From an uncultured Lachnospiraceae bacterium (GTDB lineage Bacteria; Bacillota; Clostridia; Lachnospirales; Lachnospiraceae), in the NCBI GenBank assembly GCA_910586015.1, contig CAJUGJ010000016.1, positions 21,846 through 85,845 of the forward strand: a stretch of 64,000 nucleotides of DNA, given 5' to 3'. Position numbers and translations under genes: made by a program. The notes below the pieces were generated by a model. It was not told the origin of the DNA and searched no databases. It saw only the letters and a list, made by a program, of their open reading frames with translations. Every line of letters starts with the position of its first letter. Positions within the stretch are counted from its first letter, which is position 1. Positions 27,670 through 37,700 of this stretch are shown here, in pieces.

Positions 27670-28959
27670 TTATATTGTTTTTATTTGAAATAAACTTACA
27701 CCATGCTCTGGAAGTGTTATAGTTAAATGATCGCTATTTTCTTTTATAGATTCTTTTGTCCAAAGTTCTGTTAATTGTTTACCAACAAATGTTTCCAACC
27801 CAAGTTCTTTTGCAGATACTTCAATGGTATGTTCTCCACTGAGATGAAAAAGTGCTAAATACGAACACTTTTGGGAACAATCATCTGCCCTCCAAATAGC
27901 AGTATATTCATCACGTCTGACTTGTCTTGCATTACGTGAAACAGTAAGAAGTTTTAAAACATCGTCATTAGTAATGAGAGAGAATGTCCAATCATCTAAT
28001 TTAGTAAGTTCTGCACCTAACATCATTGGAGAACGGAATAGACACCAAAGAGTCATCATCGTTTTTTGCTCTTCTTTGGTAAAGTTAGTATCTCGCTCTT
28101 TTCCAAAACCCTTTCCAAGTTTGCCAACAGGTAGCATATCGCAGTCAGGAAAACAACCTTCACCAACATGATATTGCCAATGTTCACAGCGTTCAAACAT
28201 CTGTAAAAGCAATTCCCATTTATCCCAGAAATCATCAGTAATTCTCCACATATTAGCATATGTTTCATATTGCCAAGCTTCACTTAATTTAGCAGGTCCG
28301 GGCGAAAGACTTAAAACGATTTCCCGTCCTGTGTTAACAATCGCATTATGTAATAGTTCAATTTCTTTTTTGGCAGATGGCATATCCATCCGACAGATAT
28401 CATCGCACTTAATAAAATCTACTCCCCATGAAGCATAGAGTTTAAGAATAGAATTATAATATTCTTGTGCACCAGAAACATCAGGGCGAATTCCATACAT
28501 ATCTGGATTCCAAGAACAAATAGAAGAAGGATCGGCAATCTCATTTGCAGTGTGTTTGCTTCCAAGAATAGGAAGATGTCTATGTGCAGCTTCTCTTGGA
28601 ATTCCACGCATAATATGAATTCCAAATTTTAAACCAAGACGATGAATTTCTTCTGCTAATGGAGCGAACCCTTTCCCATTTTCTGAACAAGGAAAACGCT
28701 CTGGACATGGTAAAAGTCTTCCATATTCATCCATTGCCATTTTACTAAATGGGATATATTGATATTGATCTCTTTTGGAACCAGTACCATAGGCATACCA
28801 TTGAATGTCAACTACAATATATTCCCACCCATGTTTTTTTAAATGTTCTGCCATATAAATGGCATTATTTCTTACATCCATTTCAGTTACAGTAGTATCA
28901 TAATAATCATAACTGTTCCAACCCATTGGTGGATTGATAGCAAACTTATTTTTATCCAT
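27670..28959 (-). CDS. glycoside hydrolase family 27 (alpha-galactosidase-like)
   Basis: A 429-residue TIM-barrel glycosidase with no signal peptide. It begins with NPPMGWNSYDYY, typical of GH27, and has the catalytic pair Asp186 (in FIKCDD, nucleophile) and Asp243 (in WRITDDFWD, acid/base). The C-terminal ~100 residues form the usual beta-sandwich. GH27 enzymes remove alpha-galactosyl or alpha-N-acetylgalactosaminyl residues, and some act on isoprimeverose-like or beta-arabinopyranosyl substrates. The neighbours are an AraC regulator (same strand, upstream) and a divergent GH88 enzyme, suggesting a small glycan-use locus. Transporters are not included. Confidence 0.9.
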   Translation of the reverse strand: MDKNKFAINPPMGWNSYDYYDTTVTEMDVRNNAIYMAEHLKKHGWEYIVVDIQWYAYGTGSKRDQYQYIPFSKMAMDEYGRLLPCPERFPCSENGKGFAPLAEEIHRLGLKFGIHIMRGIPREAAHRHLPILGSKHTANEIADPSSICSWNPDMYGIRPDVSGAQEYYNSILKLYASWGVDFIKCDDICRMDMPSAKKEIELLHNAIVNTGREIVLSLSPGPAKLSEAWQYETYANMWRITDDFWDKWELLLQMFERCEHWQYHVGEGCFPDCDMLPVGKLGKGFGKERDTNFTKEEQKTMMTLWCLFRSPMMLGAELTKLDDWTFSLITNDDVLKLLTVSRNARQVRRDEYTAIWRADDCSQKCSYLALFHLSGEHTIEVSAKELGLETFVGKQLTELWTKESIKENSDHLTITLPEHGVSLFQIKTI

Positions 28960-29027
28960 AAATAAACCTCTCTTCTACCTTTTTAGCATATCATTTCTTT
29001 CTCATTATACTTCTATTTTTTAAAACT

Positions 29028-29822
29028 TCAAGAGTTTTTTACCCGAAATTCTTCCCTATATTGTGTAGGAGTAAGATGTTCATATTTTTTAAACTGTCGC
29101 ATAAAATGTAGTTCATTTTCATAGCCACAAAAAAGTGCTAAAGATTGAATGGACATATCTGTAGTACGAAGATAGAATCTGGCATTTTTAAGTCTCGCCT
29201 GAATAACTTCCTGCATACAAGAGACACCAAATAACTCTTTATATAGATGCTGAAAATAAGAAGGACTCATATGAACTTGTTCTGCCATATGAGTGACTGT
29301 CCATTGCTTGTGTGGAGTATTAAGTAATTCCATTCGTAGTTTATTCATACACTGATAGTATTTATGTGTGGCTTGAAAACTTGTAATAGAAGAAACCATA
29401 GAATCCAAGCTATATAGTAAAGAGCGCATTAAAGAATCCAAAATTTGTTCTTTCCAAATGTTCTTTCCTAACTTTTCCTGAACAATCATTCTAGTATATT
29501 CAGAGAGTAATCCACAAGAGGGAAGTACAATAGGAGTATCAAATGGAATAACAAAAGAATCAAAAAGCTTTTCTTCTTCCGTAATATCAAAATGAATCCA
29601 ATCATCATTATACTTTGAATACTTACTACCATAATGGACATAAGAATATTTTTTATATAATAAAACCGTATTCGGAACAATATCTTGTATTTGACCATTT
29701 TGTTCAAAAAAGGCCTTTGTCTTTATAATGAGAAGCATATAATCTGTTCCTCCATTTGGACGTCTAATATCCAACGGAGTTTGATGCCTAGATTCATAGC
29801 CACAATTAAATATTTGTATCAT
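29028..29822 (-). CDS. AraC family transcriptional regulator
   Basis: A 264-residue regulator. The N-terminal ~150 residues look like an AraC-type sugar-binding cupin domain, and residues ~165-260 contain two helix-turn-helix units (VTHMAEQVHMSPSYFQHLYK and SIQSLALFCGYENELHFMRQF). It ends with the family's THLTPTQYREEF-like tail. The ATG at 29822 is preferred to a TTG at 29834, because GGAGG sits 5-6 bases before the ATG. It lies between the GH27 gene and the divergent GH88 gene and probably controls both. Confidence 0.92.
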   Translation of the reverse strand: MIQIFNCGYESRHQTPLDIRRPNGGTDYMLLIIKTKAFFEQNGQIQDIVPNTVLLYKKYSYVHYGSKYSKYNDDWIHFDITEEEKLFDSFVIPFDTPIVLPSCGLLSEYTRMIVQEKLGKNIWKEQILDSLMRSLLYSLDSMVSSITSFQATHKYYQCMNKLRMELLNTPHKQWTVTHMAEQVHMSPSYFQHLYKELFGVSCMQEVIQARLKNARFYLRTTDMSIQSLALFCGYENELHFMRQFKKYEHLTPTQYREEFRVKNS

Positions 29823-29992
29823 TTGTTCCTCCAATAGTTCATAACAAATTCAGCAGAAAAAATCAGTTATCTACAGTTTACGTAATTGTGATTTTTCTGT
29901 CAATAGAGTATCATATTAAAAAAACAGTGTTTTAACTTTTGATTCCATGTGCACAAAATTAAGGTATGATGAATTAAAAAAGAAAGGAAGAG

Positions 29993-31147
29993 ATGAAAAT
30001 GGAAGAAAAGAAAGCAGAGTGGATTAGTAAAACGACAGAAAAGTTAAAAGAAAAAGTAGCATGGGTCAGTACTCGTTCTCAAAATAAAATTCCCTATACA
30101 ACAGTGAATAAGGTTCATGATGATAAGAGTATTCCAAGTGCTTCACAAGATGATGGACTAAATTGGTGGTGTAATGGATTTTTTGGTGGAATGATGAGTT
30201 TAATGTATCATGAAACAAAGGAAGAACGTTACATAAATATTGTAAGAGGAATAGAAGAAAAGTTAGATACATGTTTTTCTAATTTCTATGGACTACATCA
30301 TGATGTTGGTTTTATGTGGCTTCCAACGGCAGTTGCTGATTATCGTTTGACTGGTAATCTTGTTTCTAAAACAAGAGGGCTTCATGCAGCGTCCTTATTA
30401 GCAGGACGTTTTAATCCAGTTGGAAATTTTATACGTGCATGGAATGATCCAAAGCCAAAAGATAGTAGTAATAAAGGTTGGGCAATTATTGACTGTCTGC
30501 TTAATATTCCACTTTTATATTGGGCAAGCGAGGAAACGAATGACCCAAGATTTCGTCAGATTGCAATGCTCCATGCAGATACTGCAAGAAAGTATTTTGT
30601 ACGACCAGACGGTTCTGTACGACATATTGTAGAATTTAATCCAGAAACCGGAGAGATGATAAAGGATTATGCAGGACAAGGATATGCACTAGGATCGAGT
30701 TGGACAAGAGGACAGGCTTGGGGACTATATGGCTTTGTCATGAGTTATATTCATACAAAGAAACAGGAATATCTTGATACAGCAAAACAAATTGCCCATT
30801 ATTTTATTTCAAATATTCCAGAAGATGGATTGATTTTAGCAGACTTTAGACAGCCAAAAGAACCAGTATGGTATGATGACAGTGCAGCAGCTATAGCAGC
30901 GAGTGGTTTACTTGAACTATCAAAACAATGTAATAGTGTAGATGCAGAAATTTATGAAATAGCTGCATTAAAACTTCTTATAGCATTAGATCAAAATCAC
31001 TGTGATTATACAAAAGACAATGATGGAATTGTACAAAATTGTTCTGTAGCATATTATGGTGAACATGAAATAAACTTAATCTATGCAGATTATTTCTTTT
31101 TAGAAGCAATTTTAAAACTAAAGGGAACCGATTTCTTTTTATGGTAG
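29993..31147 (+). CDS. glycoside hydrolase family 88 (unsaturated glucuronyl hydrolase)
   Basis: A 384-residue alpha/alpha-barrel enzyme without a signal peptide. It has the GH88 catalytic Asp104 in LHHDVGFMW and Asp167 in WAIIDCLLN, corresponding to Asp88 and Asp149 of the Bacillus GL1 enzyme, plus GSSWTRGQAWGLYG. Such enzymes hydrate and release the 4,5-unsaturated uronic acid left by polysaccharide lyases on host glycosaminoglycans, gellan or similar. The heparinase-II/III-like protein at 46662 could supply such products, but the two are 15 kb apart. It is divergent from the AraC gene and ends in a strong terminator. Confidence 0.93.
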   Translation: MKMEEKKAEWISKTTEKLKEKVAWVSTRSQNKIPYTTVNKVHDDKSIPSASQDDGLNWWCNGFFGGMMSLMYHETKEERYINIVRGIEEKLDTCFSNFYGLHHDVGFMWLPTAVADYRLTGNLVSKTRGLHAASLLAGRFNPVGNFIRAWNDPKPKDSSNKGWAIIDCLLNIPLLYWASEETNDPRFRQIAMLHADTARKYFVRPDGSVRHIVEFNPETGEMIKDYAGQGYALGSSWTRGQAWGLYGFVMSYIHTKKQEYLDTAKQIAHYFISNIPEDGLILADFRQPKEPVWYDDSAAAIAASGLLELSKQCNSVDAEIYEIAALKLLIALDQNHCDYTKDNDGIVQNCSVAYYGEHEINLIYADYFFLEAILKLKGTDFFLW

Positions 31148-31151
31148 TAAG

Positions 31152-31203
31152 TTAGGAGTTGATACAAAGTAAAATTTTTATACTATTTTGTATCAACTCC
31201 TAA
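31152..31203. terminator. bidirectional intrinsic terminator
   Basis: A 17-bp perfect outer stem (31152-31168 with 31187-31203) between the convergent GH88 and TPR genes, with T-rich sequence on both sides. Confidence 0.85.
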
Positions 31204-31210
31204 TTATCTT

Positions 31211-33136
31211 TTAAGAATCAAGCATTTTCTTAACCTTTTCAATTTCTTCGTCGTTTTGCTGTATATCGTCTTCTTCTTTAGAAAGAATAGAGTACAACCA
31301 ATTTTGATAGTATTCTTTTTTTTCTTCTTCCAAGCCGTTTAAGTGTAGGATACTTACAAGATAAGTGGTTAAGAAGAAACAATAGGAATCATTAAAAATT
31401 CTATCTTCAAAGTCACAGAATAATTGATATACTTCATGAAAACATTCTGGATATTGAATCGTTTGATAACTCAGTAAAGTTAATGCAGCTAAAACAGGCC
31501 AATCGAGTTGACCTAATAAGATCTGTTTTAGACTTGCAGAAGGAATTTGTTCTTCTCTTTCGTCTAAAGCAGCAAGTAAAAAGACCGCTGCATATTGAAC
31601 CCGCATCAACCATTGATCCATTGGATAATCTTTATTGGAAAGGTTAGGAGGGAAAACCATGACCCCTTCTAAAGAATCTCGATCGGCTTGAGTTAATTCT
31701 AATGCAAGTTCCTGTGCCTGTTCATACCATTCTGGTAAGGAATAGGCAGTAGCAGCAAGATGAAAGACCCTTTCTTTCACTTTTTCATTTGGAGGCTTGA
31801 CATTAGGAGTAAAGGAATAAGATTTATCATAATTCCAAAGACGAAAAGGTTTGGCTGTATTAGCATCTTTAACTGGTTCTAAAAATGGAGGATCAGGCTC
31901 TTTGTGACAAATTAACTGCCAATTTATTGGGTTTTGATCATAATTAGAAAGATAGAGACAAATAGCTCGAATAGCACTTGGACTTTCTAAACAGCTCACT
32001 GCTGTACGCATTGATTTTGTATCAGAGTCTGGAATAGGAACAGTAAGAGAATGAAGATCGCTTCCAAGTTTTTCTGCATTATTTGTACTAAACTGATATA
32101 ATAAATTGGTTAGTGCTTCTTGACTAAAAGGAATTTGATCATAAAACAGAGATTCTTCAGGATAGAGTTTATCATAGATCTTGTCTAAAAGCTCTTTCGC
32201 ACGAGAGTTTTCATTATATTTTTTTGAATATTGGATTAATTGCTCAAACATCTTATCTGATTCTTCACCATTTAAGAGATATCTGCTATAATAATAGGAA
32301 GGTTCAGCCCATTCATCTTCGCCTGCTTCCATTGCTAAAGCATAATATTGTGCTGCTTTGGCATAATTTTCATGAAGCAAAAAAACATCTCCCATATCAT
32401 TACAGATGGAACGTTCCGATGGATTAATGGAAATACTAAGTTGTGTATATTTTTCCATTTCATCTAGTTCGTCCATTTCTTTATAACAAAGAGCAACAAA
32501 GTTAGCATTAATCGCTGTTGGAGATTGTTCAAACCCTTTTTTAGCTTCTGATAAAGCTTTATCATAGCGTTTTAAACGACGATATAACATAGATGTCATA
32601 ACATATTTATCAATAGGTAGGTTGCTTGCTTCTTCTTGGGTTAAAGGTTCTAAAAACTCAACTAATTTCTCATAAATAGTATTGTCGTGGTTATTTGCAT
32701 AAAAGTCCATCTGATTCATACAACCACTGATAATAAGGACAATAATAGAAGGAGAAATCGCATCTTGTGCAGTAAATAACCACTCGGCAATCCACGGAAA
32801 ATAATAGGCATTTGGAATAGCACGAATGACCTGAACAAGAGTAGAAATCGCATCTTGAGTTTCTCCTGACTTCCAAAGAAAATAAGCCTTTAAAGCAACA
32901 ACAGCATAATATTGTGACTGTTCTGTTTCAAAATAAGAAAAAATTTGTTCCTTTTTTAAATTCCAAACAGCATCTGCCTGTGAAATCCATTCTTTACATT
33001 CAGGATCAGAACTGATTGCACACGCAAGATGAAAAAGTGCATGACTATACTTTTTTTGTTTCATTTCCTGATAAAAAATTGCCATGTCTTCTTCTGGAGA
33101 GGGTACAAAATTTTGAGGATGATTTTCAGAATTCAA
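31211..33136 (-). CDS. TPR-repeat protein of unknown role
   Basis: A 641-residue soluble protein. Tetratricopeptide-like repeats are visible from about residue 185 to 300 (YRRLKRYDKALSEAKKGFEQ, ALCYKEMDELDEMEKYTQLS, GDVFLLHENYAKAAQYYALA), and weaker helical repeats lie before and after. There is no signal peptide or enzymatic motif, so it is probably a scaffold or partner-binding protein. The start is TTG at 33136 with GAAGGGA eight bases upstream. It is divergent from the exported repeat protein at 33358 and lies next to the yeh-like operon, so a link to that system is possible but unproven. Confidence 0.7.
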   Translation of the reverse strand: MNSENHPQNFVPSPEEDMAIFYQEMKQKKYSHALFHLACAISSDPECKEWISQADAVWNLKKEQIFSYFETEQSQYYAVVALKAYFLWKSGETQDAISTLVQVIRAIPNAYYFPWIAEWLFTAQDAISPSIIVLIISGCMNQMDFYANNHDNTIYEKLVEFLEPLTQEEASNLPIDKYVMTSMLYRRLKRYDKALSEAKKGFEQSPTAINANFVALCYKEMDELDEMEKYTQLSISINPSERSICNDMGDVFLLHENYAKAAQYYALAMEAGEDEWAEPSYYYSRYLLNGEESDKMFEQLIQYSKKYNENSRAKELLDKIYDKLYPEESLFYDQIPFSQEALTNLLYQFSTNNAEKLGSDLHSLTVPIPDSDTKSMRTAVSCLESPSAIRAICLYLSNYDQNPINWQLICHKEPDPPFLEPVKDANTAKPFRLWNYDKSYSFTPNVKPPNEKVKERVFHLAATAYSLPEWYEQAQELALELTQADRDSLEGVMVFPPNLSNKDYPMDQWLMRVQYAAVFLLAALDEREEQIPSASLKQILLGQLDWPVLAALTLLSYQTIQYPECFHEVYQLFCDFEDRIFNDSYCFFLTTYLVSILHLNGLEEEKKEYYQNWLYSILSKEEDDIQQNDEEIEKVKKMLDS

Positions 33137-33264
33137 TATGATAGTCCCTTCTTTCGTTGAAAAATATTTGTTACAATTTAATTATATATTTTTTTGCTAA
33201 AAATTACAATGAAAATTTGTTCGAATATTTTTTAGTAAAAAAGATGAAGATTTTGTGAAGATAC

Positions 33265-33293
33265 TTGATTAAAAGAAAAAAATATGTTATATT
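33265..33293 (+). promoter_or_regulatory. promoter of the triple-repeat protein gene
   Basis: TTGATT (33265-33270), 17-bp spacer, TATATT (33288-33293). Transcription would start near 33300, which rules out the more upstream translation starts and supports the ATG at 33358. Confidence 0.7.
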
Positions 33294-33357
33294 AATAGTA
33301 TATAAAAAGAATATGTTTTCAGGAAATTATTGGTGGTCTTTAGAAAGGAGAAAGAGA

Positions 33358-34425
33358 ATGAATTGGTGGAAATTAATGGAAGTTCTTATGTTGACAACAT
33401 CGATTACAGTATGTGGAAAAGAATCAGTTTCTATTAGAGAATTAGAAACACAAACAACAGGAACAGCGGAAGAGATTATAGTTCGTAAAGTAGAATTCGA
33501 TTTTGATCAAGATGAAGATGAAAATATAAAAATTGAATTTGATACAAAAGTTCGCTATAAAAATCCAACAGTTACCATTACAGATGATGCAGGGGTTCAA
33601 TATGATAATGAAATCGTTGAACGAGATTGGGATGATCTGGAACTTTGGGTAGATGGACTTTCCAAAGATGGCATCTATACAATAGAGATAAGTGGTATTA
33701 AACAAAGAAATGCCAAAGATTTTGGAACACTGAAAATTGAAGCACAGACCGAAAGACAGATAGAGGAACAAAAATTTTATGAAGATGAAATCACAGTGAA
33801 ATCATCAGGAATGGATAGAAATATTTATATAGAAGATATAGAGGTTGAGTGGACTTCTAATGGGAAAAATATAATTGACATTGATTTTATTACAAAAGTT
33901 TCCTATGAAAAGCCGACTGTTACAATTAAACAGGGAAAAGATACTCAAGAAGCCACTATTAGAGAAAGAGATCAAGACGATTTAGAGCTTATAGCAAGTG
34001 ATCTAAAGCCAGGAGAAACCTATACGATTACGATTGATGGAATTAAACCGAAACAGACGAAACAGACAGGAACTTTAACAATAGAATTAAAGTTAAGAGA
34101 AGAAATTATAGATGAGAAAACAGATGTTTCCAATACAACAGCTGCCAGACTAAAAGAAGCAGAGTATGATAGAGAAGATGAAGAGTTAGAATTAAAGTTT
34201 GTTCAAAAGATCACTTGTTCAAGAGACTGTTCTGTTATAGTAACCGATCGTTATGGAAAAGAAAAAGAACTATATATTTTAGAAATTGAAAAGGATGAAA
34301 TTAAAGTAGATACCAGCGAAATAGAATTAGGTTCTTCTTTTGAATATAAAATTTCTGGAATAAAAACAGCAAAAGAGACTTCATATGGAACTCTTAGTGG
34401 AAAGATTGTACCAGACAGAGATTAA
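33358..34425 (+). CDS. exported protein with three tandem ~90-residue beta-rich repeats
   Basis: A 355-residue protein of unrecognised family. A short hydrophobic start (residues ~5-20, LMEVLMLTTSITVCGKE) may be a signal, with Cys in a lipobox-like but non-canonical place (Val at -1). Three homologous units follow. Each has an acidic strand (VEFDFDQDEDENIKIEF), a KNPTVTI- or KPTVTI-like strand, a conserved ERDxDDLEL and a TYTIxIxGIK strand with a closing GTL. This looks like an Ig- or FN3-like fold. The third copy has two Cys (CSRDC) and is the most diverged. The ATG at 33358 has AAAGGAG upstream. It is acidic and monocistronic. Confidence 0.7.
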   Translation: MNWWKLMEVLMLTTSITVCGKESVSIRELETQTTGTAEEIIVRKVEFDFDQDEDENIKIEFDTKVRYKNPTVTITDDAGVQYDNEIVERDWDDLELWVDGLSKDGIYTIEISGIKQRNAKDFGTLKIEAQTERQIEEQKFYEDEITVKSSGMDRNIYIEDIEVEWTSNGKNIIDIDFITKVSYEKPTVTIKQGKDTQEATIRERDQDDLELIASDLKPGETYTITIDGIKPKQTKQTGTLTIELKLREEIIDEKTDVSNTTAARLKEAEYDREDEELELKFVQKITCSRDCSVIVTDRYGKEKELYILEIEKDEIKVDTSEIELGSSFEYKISGIKTAKETSYGTLSGKIVPDRD

Positions 34426-34467
34426 AAGACGAAAAATAAATGAGCATAAAAGATAATATAAAACTAC

Positions 34468-34510
34468 AAAAGAGAGTAAATTCTTAAATTTATAGGATTT
34501 ACTCTCTTTT
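34468..34510 (+). terminator. intrinsic terminator
   Basis: A perfect 14-bp stem (34468-34481 with 34497-34510) followed by a T/C-rich tail. It separates the exported repeat protein from the yeh-like operon. Confidence 0.85.
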
Positions 34511-34636
34511 CTTTCTTTTCGATTGTCAAGTCAGGAATAGAAATTTATAATTTTGAAATAGGATATGTTTTTAAAGAATAAATGCGGGAAACTTATAAAA
34601 TGAATAAATAAATTTCTGAATTTGTATGTTTTCTTA

Positions 34637-34665
34637 TTGAAATAATATTAAAAAAGAGTTAAAAT
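34637..34665 (+). promoter_or_regulatory. promoter of the yeh-like operon
   Basis: TTGAAA (34637-34642), 17-bp spacer, TAAAAT (34660-34665). It is the best sigma-A-type match between the preceding terminator and the DUF4132 start. Confidence 0.65.
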
Positions 34666-34670
34666 AATCG

Positions 34671-34691
34671 ATAGGATGTTCGATATCCTAT
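34671..34691 (+). promoter_or_regulatory. dyad at the predicted transcription start of the yeh-like operon
   Basis: ATAGGAT-N7-ATCCTAT, beginning 6 bp after the -10 box and so covering the expected +1. It is either a repressor operator or a 5'-end hairpin in the mRNA; no T-run follows, so not a terminator. Confidence 0.5.
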
Positions 34692-34714
34692 TATTAATGA
34701 TGGAGGACTTATGA

Positions 34715-37700
34715 ATGAGGATACAACAAGAGGCAATAGAAGAGAAAATAGCTGCCTTATTAGTTTCATTAGGGCTTTCTGAAGATATGGCAGAACTGAC
34801 AATTCCCTATTTTACAGACACAGAAAAAAAAGAACTGCCAAAAGAATTAATTGAAAAATTGCCAAACTTAAATTTATCAAAGCTTTCACAACAACAGAAA
34901 GAAAAGTGTACAGAAGTTCAGAAAGAAATTAAAAATGAAATTTTGCAATGGAAGTTGATCAATGTCTTATATCAAATCGGAGGAGCAACTGCATATTATC
35001 CATTAAAATATCGCTCAGTAAGTTATAGCTATACAACTGATTTTAATCTTATAAAAGAGCTTCTAAAATTAAATATATCCAGAGAGCAACTGCTCAATAT
35101 TTCGGCGGAACAATATGTATTTTCTACGGGCTCTTATAATTGGGATTTAATCTGTAGGTGGATAGGGGAAACAAAAGTTTTACCAGAAGAGATTCCGGGA
35201 CTTTTAGAAAACTGTAGTGTGGATGCCTCCAATGGAAAAATATTTTTACTCAATATTTACTTTTATTTAAAAGAACAAGAAGAGGGATATATTCCAGCAA
35301 AACAAGATCCAGAACTCTTTAAAAAGTTTGAAGATCTGATTTCAAGAAATATGGAAACAATTTTTAATATTACATTTACACCAGAAGAGAATGAAGCATT
35401 TTATAATTATTTACAAGATGATACAAATCAAAGTGTTCCATCCATTCTGCAGACAGCACTAAAAAGTAAATCTATTAATAACTATTTAATAAAATTATTA
35501 GTAGGTGGAGCATTTCTTCATCATAAATTTTCTACACTATTGAAAAATTTTGTACGAATGGCAATAGAACTAAGATATGAAGCTATATTCACACAGGCGA
35601 AATTAATAACAGCAGTGCCAATATCATATTGGAAAGAGTATGAAATGGATTTTGATGAAAACTTTCCTATACCAAGTAGTTATTACTATTATTGGCTGGC
35701 AACACAAAACGACTATAATCTTTTAAAGAAAAAAGCACAACAAAATGAGTCTAAGTTTTTAAATGCAATAGAAAAAGTTATTAAAAAGTATTCCGTTGAA
35801 ATAGCAACAAGAATGATAATGATAGCAAAAGAACAGAACGGTTCCTTGGATGAAAAACTAGAAACATTAATGATACAAATGCAGCAAAAAGTAAAAGATA
35901 AACTCTATGATGTCATTTATAACGGTCGTCAGAATAATAAAGATTTGATTAAAAATTATTTAGAGGGAATAGAACCACTTTCTTCTTTATTAGCAAAAGA
36001 GGATGAGATACAAAACGATGGGCAGTGGACTGCATATTATCAGTGGGATGAAAGTTGTAGAAGTTATGTAAGAACATTTGGAGAAGATGAATTTTATGAA
36101 CGACTTTTGATCTATATCACGGTTGCTTCTAAAAAATTTTCTTGTTATGGCTATCTGGTACAAAGAATCAGAGATGACTCTAACCATAACTTTCCATTTT
36201 TTAATAAGCTATATCAAATTTATATAAAGAATGGACTGTCAATTTCTTATCTGATTAAAATTGCGGAATCTTGTGATCATTTTTACGATACAAGTTTTGT
36301 AGAAAAATTAAAAGTAGAAATGGAAAATATACTTTCAGAATATGCCAAAGCTCATAAAGAAGAATTGATAGGAATGATAAAAACATGTATTCCAATGGGA
36401 AGAATTATAATACTGAAAGCACTTTTAAAAGTAGATCAAAGCAATATTTCTATCTTGTATGATTATTTTTCAGATACCTCAAAGCAGGTAAAAGAAGTAT
36501 TAGTAACCATATTAAAAGATCGAAAAGAAGAAAAAGAACGAATCGTACAAAAACTTTCTTCTAAAAAGGCAGCTGAACGAGAAACGGCAATGATTATTTT
36601 ATGTGAGAATAAAACGGATCCAGAGTATAAAGAAATCTTAGAAAATGCACTCAAGACAGAAAAAAGTGAAAAGCTTGCCTCCTATCTAAGAAACCAACTA
36701 CACATAGCAGAGATAAAAGAAGAAGGAGAAGAAATACTAGCAGAAGAAACAGTAGAAGGGTATGTAAAAGAACTACTCAAAGGAAATCGAAAGCGTTCAC
36801 TTGCTTGGCTGTATGAAACTCCAATGCCAGTTGTACATAACACAAAAAAAGAAGAAATATCAACAGAATATATGCAGGCAGTTCTACTAAGCTATTCCCT
36901 CTTAAATCCGGCAGGTATCAACCAAAAGACAAATCTTTTAACAGAAGTATTAGAGAAAAAAGAATTAGAAGAGTTTGCACAGACATTATTTGATCGCTGG
37001 CTCAATAAAGGGGCAGAGTCAAAGAAGAAATGGGTACTTTATTTTGTTTCTGTCTATGGAGGAACACCAATAGTAGAACGGTTAAAGTACCAGATTACAG
37101 AGTGGCCAAAACAGGCAAGAGGAGCAATTGCAGTAGATGCTGTGAAAGCATTGGCATGTAACGGAGGTTCTGTTGCCCTAATGACAGTAGATAATATTTC
37201 AAGAAAATTTAAGTATCGTCAGATTAAGGAGGCAGCAAAGACAGCTCTGACACTGGCAGCAAAGGAATTGGGAGTTTCTGTAGAGGAACTTTCTGACCGG
37301 ATTGTACCAGATTTAGGATTTGGACAAGACGGTTCTCGTACATTTTCTTATGGCTCTCGTAGTTTTCAAGTAATGATTACACCTGCCCTAGAATTAGAAG
37401 TCTTTGATGAAAAAAATAAGAAATTAAAGACACTTCCATCTCCGGGGGCAAAGGATGATAAAGAGCAGTCCAAACAGGCATATCAGGAATTTAAAGAGAT
37501 GAAAAAGCTATTAAAGACAACGATTGCCTCTCAAGAGTCCAGATTGGAGTTTGCACTTTCTACAGAACGAAAATGGTCTGTGAAAGCATGGAAGGCATTG
37601 TTTGTTGAAAATCCGATTATGCACCAGTTTGCAATGGGATTAATTTGGGGAATGTATCAAGAAGGGGAAATACAAGAAACGTTCCGCTATATGGAAGATG

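Noticed and set aside
33265..33357. Longer N-terminus for the triple-repeat protein
   Set aside because: The region contains the promoter (33265-33293), and the ATG at 33358 has a strong ribosome site and a hydrophobic leader.
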